DNA from: Halodesulfovibrio spirochaetisodalis
GTDB taxonomy: Bacteria > Desulfobacterota > Desulfovibrionia > Desulfovibrionales > Desulfovibrionaceae
Assembly: GCF_001672295.1 (NCBI RefSeq)
Contig: NZ_JXMS01000004.1
Span: 62,001 to 126,000 of the forward strand
Direction: 5' to 3'
DNA: 64,000 nt
Shown here: in pieces, positions 43,843-53,165 of the stretch
Layout of the letters: each line of letters begins with the position of its first letter
Position numbering within the stretch: position 1 is the stretch's first letter
The notes under the pieces: model-generated
Databases searched by the model: none
Seen by the model: the letters and a program-made list of their open reading frames with translations, nothing else
What the model was told of the DNA's origin: nothing
Position numbers and translations under genes: made by a program

Positions 43843-44940
43843 TTACGCAACTCCCCCACCTGTTATGACAGAGAAACCGCAGTCATCGTCTTTTTGCGAA
43901 TACTGAACTATCATATTCCTTCCACGCCCTTTCGCTTCATAGAGCGCCGAATCAGCAGCATCCAGCAACGCTTCTGCTTTGTTTGCACACTCAATATCCG
44001 CCGCATATGCAAAACCGCAGGAAACGGTCATTTTAACATCTCGACGCACAATCCGCCCTTTCGGATCTCTAATAACAAACTCATATGTTTTAAGTCTGGA
44101 AAGAATGGACTGAGCTATCGCCACAACATCTGCAACTGCATCACCAAGCAGCAATATGGCAAACTCATCACCGCCAAAACGACAGCAGCGAATTTCAGCA
44201 TCTTTATGGTGCCTATGTGCCACATCCTGCATTATCTGAGAAAATGTCTGAAGCGCCTGATCACCAATACGATGCCCGAACTGATCATTAAAATCTTTCA
44301 GATTATCGATATCGAGCAATAACAAACAAAGCGGTGTTGAACTGCACTGCCATGCTGCAACACCGGAAGCGAGATTCTCATCAAAGGCACGCCTGTTAAA
44401 CAGCCCAGTCAGACTGTCAGTCTTGCAAATCAAGTCAAGACGTTCTGCATCTTCTTTCAAAACCGCGATGACTTCCTCAAAAGTGCTTCGTAACTGAGCA
44501 ATGACTTCTTCGGGGTCAGCGCCACTGCGAACAGCAGCTACGCTTTTCTCCTTAAGCCCCTCTACTGCCCCCTTATGAGCGTAGACACTGTTGCGAAAGT
44601 CAGTTGCGAGATCAACAGACTCTTTCAAAGCCTCTTCAAGCCTCTTCGCATATGAGCTTGCCAGAATCCCCTGATACTTACGCAACACGACTGTATATCG
44701 TTCTTCAGTAAAACAGGCTGATTCCAGTGTGGTGCGAAATAAATCCGCAATGGCTTTTTTTTGATCCTGAGAATAATACGAATATTTCTGGGTGCTTCGT
44801 AAACATGAGAGCAATGAGCGCCACCTATCATCACGTGGAACGCCCAACCGTTCAAAAAGATCACAGTATTTATGACCTGCTTCAAAATAACAAATTCTTT
44901 CTGAAGTGTTGTTAGACTGCAACATTGCCCCCTTATACAT
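43843..44940 (-). CDS. GGDEF-domain diguanylate cyclase
   Basis: 365 residues, soluble. The N-terminal 170 residues are helical with no domain I recognise and Cys-containing (SACFTEERYT). The catalytic domain (about 172-345) starts with the typical DSLTGLFNRRAFDEN (175-189); the active-site motif is intact as FGGDEF (255-260). The autoinhibitory I-site position (RxxD) reads D-A-E-I, so product inhibition is unlikely. It makes c-di-GMP for surface or motility switching. The ATG at 44940 has only a weak AAGG before it; another ATG at codon 6 is possible. It lies 53 bases downstream of the nuclease gene on the same strand. Confidence 0.85.
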   Translation of the reverse strand: MYKGAMLQSNNTSERICYFEAGHKYCDLFERLGVPRDDRWRSLLSCLRSTQKYSYYSQDQKKAIADLFRTTLESACFTEERYTVVLRKYQGILASSYAKRLEEALKESVDLATDFRNSVYAHKGAVEGLKEKSVAAVRSGADPEEVIAQLRSTFEEVIAVLKEDAERLDLICKTDSLTGLFNRRAFDENLASGVAAWQCSSTPLCLLLLDIDNLKDFNDQFGHRIGDQALQTFSQIMQDVAHRHHKDAEIRCCRFGGDEFAILLLGDAVADVVAIAQSILSRLKTYEFVIRDPKGRIVRRDVKMTVSCGFAYAADIECANKAEALLDAADSALYEAKGRGRNMIVQYSQKDDDCGFSVITGGGVA

Positions 44941-44993
44941 ACCTTATTCTGTGATGCATCTAAGATTAAATCTATATGCATCTCCCTCGGCTG

Positions 44994-45662
44994 TTATTCT
45001 AAGAGAATATCAGTAGTATTCGGCCACAGCTTACAAACACGAGCAGGGGCATATCCATTATAAAATGCCTCAACAGCCGAATCAAAATAAACCCTGTTTC
45101 TTTTTGCAATTGATTGTGCATTGCTACACGTTATTGCAAAGGATCGCTTGCTTCTACGGTTCCCGATTACCTTCCCCGCAGATTTAAAATAAGTAATAGC
45201 TCTTTTCCACATGCCAACTTTACTTTGCATTGCATCTTTCTGCAATTGTAGCAAACCAGCAATATAGAACTTATCTCTTTTACCATGAGGATAAACAAAA
45301 GCAGCACCTTTTTGCACTAGAAAAGAGCCAAGATCGAGATTATTACGATAATTTACAATTGCGACAACTCTACCATACCTATCCTGAGAGATTATTTTTT
45401 GAAGAACAACCTCTTTATGGAGGACTACCTCTGTCAAAAACATTTTTGCATCAGTCGCGAAGTACTGTTCTTTTCGTTTATCAGATTTTATTTCTGGAGT
45501 ATCTACATATGCCAGACGTACTCTTTGCCCATTAGTAAGGACAAACGTATCGCCATCTACAATCTTGGCAACCTGATATACTTCTGCTGCAAAAGAATAT
45601 CCCGCTAACAACATCACAATAACGAACGAACACCATATACGGGTCACTGCTTTTGCAACCAT
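44994..45662 (-). CDS. Secreted thermonuclease-like (SNase) nuclease with Cys-rich C terminus
   Basis: 222 residues from ATG 45662, preceded by GAGGTGG; the longer frame would run into the rpoD terminator. The signal peptide ends near FAA-EV (about residue 26). The staphylococcal nuclease fold follows: VDGDTFVLTNGQRVRLAYVD, TPEIK and QDRYGRVVAIV, holding the catalytic Arg/Glu positions. The last about 50 residues (GNRRSKRSFAITCSNAQSIA ... NRVYFDSAVEAFYNGYAPAR ... VCKLW) resemble the Ada-like metal-binding or Excalibur-type modules found after nuclease domains. It degrades extracellular or periplasmic nucleic acid. It shares a strand with the cyclase. Confidence 0.8.
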   Translation of the reverse strand: MVAKAVTRIWCSFVIVMLLAGYSFAAEVYQVAKIVDGDTFVLTNGQRVRLAYVDTPEIKSDKRKEQYFATDAKMFLTEVVLHKEVVLQKIISQDRYGRVVAIVNYRNNLDLGSFLVQKGAAFVYPHGKRDKFYIAGLLQLQKDAMQSKVGMWKRAITYFKSAGKVIGNRRSKRSFAITCSNAQSIAKRNRVYFDSAVEAFYNGYAPARVCKLWPNTTDILLE

Positions 45663-45682
45663 TACCCACCTCATCGTACATA

Positions 45683-45715
45683 TAAAAAAAGGCGGCTTCA
45701 AATGAAGCCGCCTTG
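45683..45715 (-). terminator. Terminator of the rpsU-rpoD operon
   Basis: Minus strand AGGCGGCTTCA / TGAAGCCGCCT, then a run of seven T. It comes 6 bases after the rpoD stop. Confidence 0.85.
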
Positions 45716-45720
45716 AATGT

Positions 45721-47493
45721 TTAGTTCTCGTAGTAAGACTTTAATGTCTGACTTCGAACCGGATGGCGCAGTTTTCGAAGCGCTTTTGCTTCGATCTGTC
45801 GAATACGTTCACGAGTAACGTTAAACAGTTTGCCAACCTCTTCGAGCGTATGGTCGGATTTTTCACCGATACCGAAACGCTTACGCAGAACCTGCTCCTC
45901 ACGAGGAGTAAGGTCTGCAAGTACACCGGCAATCTGCTCGCCAAGTTTAGTGTTGACCACTTCCTCAGCTGGAGCAACTGCTTTTTTATCTTCAATGAAA
46001 TCACCGAGGCTGGAGTCCTCTTCGTCACCAATCGGTGTTTCAAGAGAGATAGGCTCTTTTGCAATTTTCAGGACTTTCTTAACCTTATCGATCGGGTAGT
46101 CCATGCGTTCTGCAATCTCTTCAGGTGTCGGATCACGTCCGAGCTCCTGAACGAGGTAACGGGAAGTCCTGATCAACTTATTGATAGTCTCAATCATATG
46201 CACAGGAATACGGATTGTACGAGCCTGATCCGCGATAGCGCGAGTAATAGCCTGACGAATCCACCATGTTGCGTAGGTTGAGAACTTGTAACCACGCTGA
46301 TATTCGAACTTATCAACGGCCTTCATAAGACCGATGTTCCCTTCCTGAATCAGATCAAGGAACTGCAAGCCACGGTTTGTGTACTTTTTAGCAATACTTA
46401 CAACAAGGCGCAGGTTGGAACGGATAAGTTCCTGTTTCGCACGCATTGCAGCAGTATTACCGTACTTGATACGCCACAGAACTTCTTCAAGGTCTGTAAC
46501 GTTGTGACAACATTTTTCCTGCAGACGATGCAGGATCTCGATCTTACCGAGAATCATTTCCTTAAAGGAGAACAATTCGTCAACAGTAAGGCCAAGCTCA
46601 TCAGCTGCCACTACCGGATTCACCTCACGGTCATCAAGCTGCTTGAACAGAACCTGAATCTCGGACTGAGTTTTACCAGTAGAAAGAATATATGCAGAAA
46701 GGTCACGCTGGCAGTTATGCATCTGACGAACGTAATCTTCAACAGTCTCGATAACTCGGTCGATGAGAGTTTTTTCCAGTTTGATATCACGAAGACGAAT
46801 TACAACATCTTCTTTGAACTGGATAATTTCTTTCTGAAGACCGTACACTCTGCGATCAAGCGTACAGCAGTCATCAAGCTTGTCGTAGATCTTTCTTTTC
46901 TTTTTGTAGATGTTGCGAATTTCATCAAGAAGCTTGATAACGCGCTCACGCTGGTTCAGTTCGTCTTCGCTCGGATCATCCTCTTCGATGGTCTTAACGA
47001 CGTCCTTCAACTTAACGCGGTTTTCTCTCAGGTCTTCACCAACACTTACAAGCTCTTCAACAGCCACAGGCACTTCTACGAGTGCATATAATACATCCTG
47101 CTCGCCAATTTCGATCTTCTTAGCGATGACAACCTCACCGTCACGGTCAAGCAACGGCACTGCGCCCATTTCACGCAAGTACATACGCACTGGGTCTGTA
47201 CTACGTGACGCATAATCGGTAGTCTCTTCTTCTTCGTTAAATTCAATAACGTCATCAGAAGACAGGTCTTCGTCACTATCAGCATCAGCAACAGGAACTT
47301 CTTCATTCATCTTGTTGCTGTCAACAATAGCAATATTCAACTGGTCAAAAATCCCGATGATCTCTTCAACCTGTTCGGGAGTATTCACTTCAGCCGGTAA
47401 CGCTTTGTTGACCTCATCAAAAGTCAGGAACCCGTTGACTTTGCCCTTCGCAATCAAGGACTTAATTTGCTGGATGTCCTTAATATTCCCCAT
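45721..47493 (-). CDS. rpoD: RNA polymerase primary sigma factor
   Basis: 590 residues. Region 1.1 (about 1-80) is followed by region 1.2 ([20 protein letters not shown], 101-120), a non-conserved helical insert, and region 2 ([61 protein letters not shown]). Region 3 follows ([20 protein letters not shown]). Region 4 ends with [20 protein letters not shown], the -35-binding helix. Size and order are those of a group 1 factor, and the promoters called here match its TTGACA/TATAAT preference. It overlaps dnaG by 14 bases, closing the macromolecular synthesis operon. Confidence 0.95.
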   Translation of the reverse strand: MGNIKDIQQIKSLIAKGKVNGFLTFDEVNKALPAEVNTPEQVEEIIGIFDQLNIAIVDSNKMNEEVPVADADSDEDLSSDDVIEFNEEEETTDYASRSTDPVRMYLREMGAVPLLDRDGEVVIAKKIEIGEQDVLYALVEVPVAVEELVSVGEDLRENRVKLKDVVKTIEEDDPSEDELNQRERVIKLLDEIRNIYKKKRKIYDKLDDCCTLDRRVYGLQKEIIQFKEDVVIRLRDIKLEKTLIDRVIETVEDYVRQMHNCQRDLSAYILSTGKTQSEIQVLFKQLDDREVNPVVAADELGLTVDELFSFKEMILGKIEILHRLQEKCCHNVTDLEEVLWRIKYGNTAAMRAKQELIRSNLRLVVSIAKKYTNRGLQFLDLIQEGNIGLMKAVDKFEYQRGYKFSTYATWWIRQAITRAIADQARTIRIPVHMIETINKLIRTSRYLVQELGRDPTPEEIAERMDYPIDKVKKVLKIAKEPISLETPIGDEEDSSLGDFIEDKKAVAPAEEVVNTKLGEQIAGVLADLTPREEQVLRKRFGIGEKSDHTLEEVGKLFNVTRERIRQIEAKALRKLRHPVRSQTLKSYYEN

Positions 47494-49303
47494 TGGACCT
47501 CCCCAAGGATTCTTTTAAGGCCAGAAGAAAATCCATTTCTGCATCCTGTTCGCCCCCCTCTGTTATGTGCCGCATTGCGGCTACTAGGGATTGCCCTTGC
47601 TGTTGGCGGCGAGTTCTTTCCAGGAACATACAGACGTCGTTCAATTCTTCCTGTTCTTTTTGCATTGCAGCCGTATCAACAGTACGGTGCTTAATCCAAA
47701 ATACTTTTTCTTTACCTTCAAGGTACTCAGCGGCATCATTGCCGTAAGCAGAAATTTTGTTCCAGAGCGATTCAGCCCAAGAGGACTGCAACAGCTCTAT
47801 TCCACCATACTGCTCCAGTGTAAGCACATGGTGAGGATAGCGCACAACAAACTGCAGCACTCGCTCTTCCAATGATGCAGCCAAAACAGGACGCGGGGCT
47901 GTTCCCTGCGCAGTGCCCTGCTTTTTATTCCAGTTGCCGGACGCATCACGATTTTTCCGCTGGGAATAGGAAGCACGTGGAGCCGCCTGTGCAACTTTTT
48001 TTGGAGCAACAAGTCCGCGTAGCTCTGATTCATCCAACCCAAGTCCTGAGGCCACACGGGACACATAGAATGAACACAGCTCCGGCTGTTCCATGCTGCT
48101 CAAAAAACGGGTAGTCCAGTCCATGACATCGCGCGGAGCGTACATACTCACGGTCGCAGTGCAAAAGGACAGCCCGTCAGGAGATTTTTCCAGCAGTTGC
48201 TGAAATGCTTCTACGCCCTGCTCGTGTAAGAAGCTGTCGATGTCTTCGCCATCCGGCAACAAAACAACACGACACTTCATTCCCTTAGCCAGAATCATTT
48301 CGCAGCTCTTTAAAGCAGCCTTTCGCCCTGCTTCATCGCCATCAAAGATGAGATCAACAGAAGAACAAAAGCCGCCAAGCCGCTTCACCTGATCCGGCGT
48401 CAGAGCCGTACCGAGCACACCGCAGGCATTTTCAAAACCAAACTGGTGCAAAGTGAGCACATCCATATACCCTTCTGTAAGAAAGGCACTTTTGGTTGCA
48501 GAAATCGCCCTACGAGCCTGAAAAAGCCCGTAAAGATGCTCACCTTTTTTGTAGATCGCTGAATCGCTACTGTTGATATACTTTGCCTGATCACTTTTTC
48601 CAATGATTCTACCGCCAAAAGCGATAACCTGACCGGAAAGATTCTTGATCGGGAAAATAAATCGGCCACGGAACCGGTCATACATACGCCCGCGTTCATT
48701 GCGTGACAAAAGACCGGCCTCAGCTGCCTGTTTTTGCGTCATCCCCTGTGCAACCAGTGCGTCAGAAAGGGATTGCCATGTATCAGGAGCCCAGCCCAGT
48801 TCAAAACGTTCGACAATCTCGGGCGAAAGTTTACGCCCCTTTATGTAATTACGGCATTCCCGTGCATCGTGCTTGGATAAATTTTGACGAAAGTGATTTT
48901 TTGCAAGTTCATACATGGTATAACATTGCTTTTTAAAATCACGTTCCTCTTTAGCACGCGGGTCAGCCTTATATTCAGTTAGTTGAACTCCGGTTTCTTC
49001 AGCTAACTGCTGAAGACCTTCTCGGAACTCCAACCCATTTACTTTACAGAAAAAGTCAATAACATCGCCAGCCGCCTGACAGCCAAAGCAGTAGTAAAAC
49101 CCTTCTTCTTCGTTAATAGAGAAAGAAGGTGTCTTCTCCTGATGAAAAGGGCAAAGTCCCATCCATCTGCCACCGGCATGACGCAACTCCATGTAGCGCC
49201 TGGCCACGTCAGCAATATTAAGACGGGCTTTAATTTCTCTTACAGCAGAAAAACCGCTATGTGTCATGGCTGATCCAGAATCGTTACGATACCCAGAAGA
49301 CAT
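47480..49303 (-). CDS. dnaG: DNA primase
   Basis: 607 residues. The N-terminal CHC2 zinc finger ([19 protein letters not shown], then YCFGCQ) is followed by the Toprim core with [13 protein letters not shown] and [12 protein letters not shown]. The helical C-terminal domain binds DnaB. It makes RNA primers. The ATG at 49303 shares its A with the mutS2 stop (TAATG); a second ATG 12 codons in is possible. rpoD overlaps it by 14 bases. Confidence 0.95.
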   Translation of the reverse strand: MSSGYRNDSGSAMTHSGFSAVREIKARLNIADVARRYMELRHAGGRWMGLCPFHQEKTPSFSINEEEGFYYCFGCQAAGDVIDFFCKVNGLEFREGLQQLAEETGVQLTEYKADPRAKEERDFKKQCYTMYELAKNHFRQNLSKHDARECRNYIKGRKLSPEIVERFELGWAPDTWQSLSDALVAQGMTQKQAAEAGLLSRNERGRMYDRFRGRFIFPIKNLSGQVIAFGGRIIGKSDQAKYINSSDSAIYKKGEHLYGLFQARRAISATKSAFLTEGYMDVLTLHQFGFENACGVLGTALTPDQVKRLGGFCSSVDLIFDGDEAGRKAALKSCEMILAKGMKCRVVLLPDGEDIDSFLHEQGVEAFQQLLEKSPDGLSFCTATVSMYAPRDVMDWTTRFLSSMEQPELCSFYVSRVASGLGLDESELRGLVAPKKVAQAAPRASYSQRKNRDASGNWNKKQGTAQGTAPRPVLAASLEERVLQFVVRYPHHVLTLEQYGGIELLQSSWAESLWNKISAYGNDAAEYLEGKEKVFWIKHRTVDTAAMQKEQEELNDVCMFLERTRRQQQGQSLVAAMRHITEGGEQDAEMDFLLALKESLGRSNGEY

Positions 49304-51603
49304 TATCGCAATTCAACAATTGTCATCCCGTCACCACCAAGATCGGCAGGTGCAATACGGAATGAAGCAACGGCCGGGGAATTTTTGAGATGCATATGAA
49401 TCTCACGGCGCAACGCACCAGTCCCTTTACCGTGCACAACTTCAAGCTCTTCAATATTGCTGAGCAGCGCCCGGTCAATAAAGGCCTCAAGTTCACTTAT
49501 AGCTACATCAGCACGCTTTCCCCGTAAGTCAACCCTAAAAGAAGTTTTACGCTCAACTTTTACTGTAGTACGAGGTTGTTGAACAGTTTTATTTCCTTCA
49601 TCTGCAAAAGAAACATCCTGTAAATTTACCCACATGGCCACACCGGAAAGATTAATCTTAACCTTTCCTCGTTTATCATCAATTTCTTCAACAACCCCTG
49701 ATTTTTTCCAAGGGTTATATTTCAATGTAAGGCCGGGTTTAATTTCCTGCGGCTGCAGCGCCTGTGCTTTAGGTTGCTCAGCTTTATCTGCATCAGCAAG
49801 CTTCTGACGAGTTTTAGCCAGCTCTTTCAGCGCCTGCTTATGTGTAATCTTCTGTGTTTTTAAATCACTCAGAACACTTTGTGCTTCTTTCTGAATATCA
49901 CCGAAAAGCTTGTCGCGTTCACGCTCGTAACGTGTGTTCAACTTTTTCCGGCGCTCTTCAAGGCGCGTACGCTCGCTATCGAGCTTGGCTACCTCACGCT
50001 CACGTTCAACAGCTAATGTGTTGAGTCGTTCAATAAGACTGGAAGTATCTTCACCATCCATAAGCAAATACTGCTCAGCACGGCGAAGCACGTAATCAGG
50101 CATGCCGTGTTCACGGGCAACATCAAGCGCCTGAGATGCACCAACCTGATCGTACGCAAGACGGTACAACGGTTTTTTGGTGCTCGGGTCGAACAATACT
50201 GATGCAGCACGAACTTTCTCATTGGAAAGCGCATACGCCTTCAGTGCAGGAAAGTGCGTTGCAGCACAAATGTATGCCCCGCGTTCCAGCAATTCGTCGA
50301 TAACAGCCTGTGCCAGTGCCGCACCCTGTGCCGGGTCAGTACCTGCACCAAACTCGTCAAGAATAACAAGCGTGCTGTCATCAGCAGTATCCCAAATACC
50401 ACTTAAATTAGTGATCTGAGCGGTGAATGTAGATACATTTTCTTCGAGACTTTGTTCGTCACCGATGAACGCAAAAATATTTTTCCAGAACGGAATAGAG
50501 CTGCCTTCTTTAACAGGCACAGGCAAACCGCTCATTGCCATAATGGCGATAAGCCCCACTGTTTTAAGACAAACAGTTTTACCGCCCGCGTTACCACCAC
50601 TGATAAGCAACGCGAACTGCTCTTTTTTAAGTTCAAGCGTTACCGGAAGAGCACCGCCATCAGACAATGCAAGTAACGGATGGAGCGCATCCATAAGATG
50701 CAATTTGTTTTCATCACTGAATTCCAGCGCTACACCACCGAACTTGGAGGCAAGAGTACACTTGGCAAGCAGCACATCCACATGCACCATCAAGCTGTAC
50801 ACGCCGTGCAACGCACCGTAGTTAGCGCGTGCAAGGCCTGTGAGGAATTCAAGAACCTTATGCTCTTCCTCACGTTCCTGCTTCTTCAGTTCCGCCAGTT
50901 CGTTGTTGAGGTCAACAAGGAACATCGGCTCAAAGTAGCAGGTCTCACCAGTCTGGGAATAGTCGTGGATGATCCCCTGCACACGTCCCTTAAAATTACT
51001 TTTAAGCGGCAGCACATACCGATCATTTGCCAGTGTGATGTATTCGTCCTGAAGGTATTGAAGGATGCCGTGTGAATTAACAAAATCCTTCACTTTACGG
51101 GTACACGTCTGATGGATTCTACGAATCTCCTGACGCACCAGTAAAAGTTCCGGAGAACTGTTGTCACGGATAAGACCATCATCCCCAACACAACGGGAAA
51201 GACCCGAAGCACATTGCTCCGGCCATGGAAATTTATCTACCATTGCCAGCAAAAGCGGCCATGGAGAGTCTTCTGTGCTTACACGAATAGAAGCACGCAG
51301 ATCGCAAGCCTGAACGAGCACCTGACGCAGTGCCCACAAATCATCAAGATCGAGCACAGCCGTCGGCGAATCAATAAAGCCAAACATACCTGCAAGGTCG
51401 GGAAAAGAAGAAAGCGTTACTGTAACAGTACGCGCCCACTCCTGCCCCTGTCTGAACAATTGCGCATCTTGCTGCGCATCTTCACGACTGGCTGCAGGAG
51501 CAATAGACAAACACGCACTGGCGCCTGCCTCCGAAACAGCAAAGTCCGCAAGGCGCTCAAGCACCTTACGGAACTCTAAATTGTGTATGGTACGCTGCTC
51601 CAT
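49303..51603 (-). CDS. mutS2: MutS2 family ATPase/nuclease
   Basis: 766 residues. The MutS-type ATPase has SGGNAGGKTVCLKTVGLIA (about 333-351), FAFIGDEQSLEENVSTF, LVILDEFGAGTDPAQGAALA and THFPALKAYA; the clamp is a long coiled coil (about 510-640). The Smr nuclease domain is at the end (VDLRGKRADVAISELEAFID, about 687-706, then VVHGKGTGALR). The mismatch-recognition domain is absent, as usual in MutS2. It acts in recombination control or in stalled-ribosome handling, per known relatives. It sits between yqeY and dnaG, which is not the E. coli order. Confidence 0.9.
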   Translation of the reverse strand: MEQRTIHNLEFRKVLERLADFAVSEAGASACLSIAPAASREDAQQDAQLFRQGQEWARTVTVTLSSFPDLAGMFGFIDSPTAVLDLDDLWALRQVLVQACDLRASIRVSTEDSPWPLLLAMVDKFPWPEQCASGLSRCVGDDGLIRDNSSPELLLVRQEIRRIHQTCTRKVKDFVNSHGILQYLQDEYITLANDRYVLPLKSNFKGRVQGIIHDYSQTGETCYFEPMFLVDLNNELAELKKQEREEEHKVLEFLTGLARANYGALHGVYSLMVHVDVLLAKCTLASKFGGVALEFSDENKLHLMDALHPLLALSDGGALPVTLELKKEQFALLISGGNAGGKTVCLKTVGLIAIMAMSGLPVPVKEGSSIPFWKNIFAFIGDEQSLEENVSTFTAQITNLSGIWDTADDSTLVILDEFGAGTDPAQGAALAQAVIDELLERGAYICAATHFPALKAYALSNEKVRAASVLFDPSTKKPLYRLAYDQVGASQALDVAREHGMPDYVLRRAEQYLLMDGEDTSSLIERLNTLAVEREREVAKLDSERTRLEERRKKLNTRYERERDKLFGDIQKEAQSVLSDLKTQKITHKQALKELAKTRQKLADADKAEQPKAQALQPQEIKPGLTLKYNPWKKSGVVEEIDDKRGKVKINLSGVAMWVNLQDVSFADEGNKTVQQPRTTVKVERKTSFRVDLRGKRADVAISELEAFIDRALLSNIEELEVVHGKGTGALRREIHMHLKNSPAVASFRIAPADLGGDGMTIVELR

Positions 51604-51607
51604 AAAA

Positions 51608-52051
51608 CTATGCGAGCTTTGCGCGAACTGATGCGCTCAGTTTCTTACCGTCTACGCGACCTTTGTATTCTGCCATAATGGCATTCATTACCTTACCCAT
51701 ATCCTGCATACCGGAAGCACCGGTTTCAGCTACGGTTTTGGTAACGAGCTCTTCAAGCTCTTCATCGGAAAGCTGGCTTGGCAGGTATGTCTGCAAAACT
51801 TCAAGCTCTGCAACTTCTTTTTCTGCAAGGTCTTCACGATTTGCCGCGCGGAACTGTTCAATAGAGTCCTGACGCTGCTTCGCCTGCTTCATCACAACAT
51901 CAAGCATTTCTTCTTCAGTAAGTTCACGCTTGAGGTCAATCTGCATATTTTTCGCAGCAGTTTTCAGATGACGCAGTACACCAAGTGCAACTTGCTCCTT
52001 GGCTTTGTAGGCAGTAATGTAATCTTTATCGATCTGCTGAATAAGGCTCAT
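51608..52051 (-). CDS. yqeY: GatB/YqeY domain protein
   Basis: 147 residues. The family block MSLIQQIDKDYITAYKAKEQ at the start and a repeated LxxLxAA helix set, VVMKQAKQRQDSIEQFRAAN (about 61-80), EVAELEVLQTYLPSQLSDEE and MGKVMNAIMAEYKGRVDGKK (about 117-136) are seen. This helical domain also ends GatB and binds tRNA there. The stand-alone role is unsettled but the gene often sits next to rpsU and dnaG. The mutS2 start is 4 bases after the stop. Confidence 0.9.
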   Translation of the reverse strand: MSLIQQIDKDYITAYKAKEQVALGVLRHLKTAAKNMQIDLKRELTEEEMLDVVMKQAKQRQDSIEQFRAANREDLAEKEVAELEVLQTYLPSQLSDEELEELVTKTVAETGASGMQDMGKVMNAIMAEYKGRVDGKKLSASVRAKLA

Positions 52052-52086
52052 GCTGTCACTCTTATCTAATTAAAGCATAGAATAAT

Positions 52087-52112
52087 GCGGGGATTCGATA
52101 ACGAACCCCCGC
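52087..52112 (-). promoter_or_regulatory. GC-rich hairpin between rpsU and yqeY
   Basis: Minus strand GCGGGGGTTCG TTAT CGAATCCCCGC, with one G.U pair. No T-run follows. It is read-through-permissive and may lower expression of the genes after rpsU or serve as processing site, as known for rpsU-dnaG messages. Confidence 0.5.
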
Positions 52113-52158
52113 TAAGAAGCATCTATTCGATGCACCCGCCGTAGCGGAGAACACAGTA

Positions 52159-52362
52159 CTAGTACTGGTTCATCTTTCTCATCTTCTTAAGAAGACGTTT
52201 ACGGGCGGCTGCTTTCTTCTTCTTACGCATTACGCTAGGTTTTTCGAAATGCTGACGTTTTTTCATTTCTGAAAGAATGCCTGCCTTTTCTACCTGCTTC
52301 TTAAAGCGGCGAAGCGCGATGTCGAAGTTGTAGTCGCTATCATCAAGATATACGCCTGGCAT
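52159..52362 (-). CDS. rpsU: 30S ribosomal protein S21
   Basis: 67 residues, close to the usual size. The beginning [20 protein letters not shown] matches the family, and the end is a basic tail, [30 protein letters not shown] lies before the ATG. S21 helps mRNA binding in initiation. It is the first gene of the macromolecular synthesis operon and has a good promoter. Confidence 0.95.
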   Translation of the reverse strand: MPGVYLDDSDYNFDIALRRFKKQVEKAGILSEMKKRQHFEKPSVMRKKKKAAARKRLLKKMRKMNQY

Positions 52363-52423
52363 GAAATATCACCACCTTCTTTACTTACTATCTCAAGCAA
52401 AATCACGCTCAAGACAAGAGCAC

Positions 52424-52452
52424 AATCTACGGGCGTATTTATTTTTTTGCAA
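52424..52452 (-). promoter_or_regulatory. Promoter of the rpsU operon
   Basis: Minus strand TTGCAA (52452-52447), 17-base spacer, TAGATT (52429-52424), about 60 bases before the rpsU ATG. Confidence 0.55.
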
Positions 52453-52475
52453 GTTATTTTTTATTACTTACACAT

Positions 52476-52512
52476 AAAAAAAAGCCTGCTTAAACTAGCA
52501 GGCTTTTTTTAA
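52476..52512 (-). terminator. Terminator after the HU unit
   Basis: AAGCCTGCT / AGCAGGCTT with A- and T-runs; read leftward it follows the stop of the 60-codon gene. Confidence 0.85.
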
Positions 52513-52521
52513 CAAACAAAA

Positions 52522-52704
52522 CTAATGACTGTGTCCGTGATTATCATGCTTAGCATGAAGAATGGACTTAAGAATTACGTAACCGAGTCCACCAAGAATT
52601 ACGAACAGAACAGCATAAAATGCTCCGAAGAATACAAAGTGGTCAGGCATCCACCAAGGGATATCCTGAGGCAATGCGCTATGCAAAGTTTCACCGTGCA
52701 GCAT
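52522..52704 (-). CDS. Small single-span membrane protein with His-rich tail
   Basis: 60 residues. One hydrophobic helix (about 23-47, FVFFGAFYAVLFVILGGLGYVILK) separates a Pro/Trp-rich head (LPQDIPWWMPDHF) from a positively charged, His-rich tail (HAKHDNHGHSH). The His cluster could bind metal. It starts 18 bases after the HU stop and ends at a strong terminator, so it is co-transcribed with HU. I recognise no family; similar tiny proteins accompany respiratory complexes, but nothing here proves a link. Confidence 0.6.
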   Translation of the reverse strand: MLHGETLHSALPQDIPWWMPDHFVFFGAFYAVLFVILGGLGYVILKSILHAKHDNHGHSH

Positions 52705-52721
52705 AATAAAGCCTCCTGCTA

Positions 52722-52994
52722 CTACTTAACAGCTTCTTTGAGCAGCTTTCCTGGGCGGAATTTTACTACTTTAGTTTCTGGAATGATAATTGGCTCACCG
52801 CTCTGCGGGTTGCGTCCCAAGCGCTCTTTGCGCTCTTCAACAACAAAAGTACCAAAACCTGTTAAAGTCAGTTTACCTTCAGCCACAAGAACTTCCTGTA
52901 CAGATTCGAGAAATGCGTTCAGGGAGCGTTCTGCATTCGCTTTGGTAAGGTTCGCCTTCTCAGCAATTCTTTCTACGAGTTCCGCTTTGGTCAC
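52722..52994 (-). CDS. hup: DNA-binding protein HU
   Basis: 90 residues from GTG 52994, fixed by GAGGAGG and by the standard start [20 protein letters not shown]. The longer frame contains the ribosome-binding site. The arm [20 protein letters not shown] and the C-terminal [10 protein letters not shown] are intact, with the Pro that intercalates in the DNA bend (NPQSG). HU compacts and bends DNA. The 60-residue gene follows in the same unit. Confidence 0.95.
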   Translation of the reverse strand: MTKAELVERIAEKANLTKANAERSLNAFLESVQEVLVAEGKLTLTGFGTFVVEERKERLGRNPQSGEPIIIPETKVVKFRPGKLLKEAVK

Positions 52995-53165
52995 GGCCAC
53001 GTCCTCCTCTCTGGGGTTGCAATAATTTTCGCCAAAGCGCACACACTCCAGCTACAAAAATATTACTGTTATTTGAGATATCAGCCCAAACTTGTTAGTC
53101 GATACCAGATGCATGCAGCATATGCAACGGTTTATACGCTCTAACGCCTTGCAATTAGGGCTTTC

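Noticed and set aside
49303-51603. Canonical MutS mismatch repair protein
   Set aside because: The mismatch-recognition domain is missing and a C-terminal Smr domain is present, so it is MutS2.
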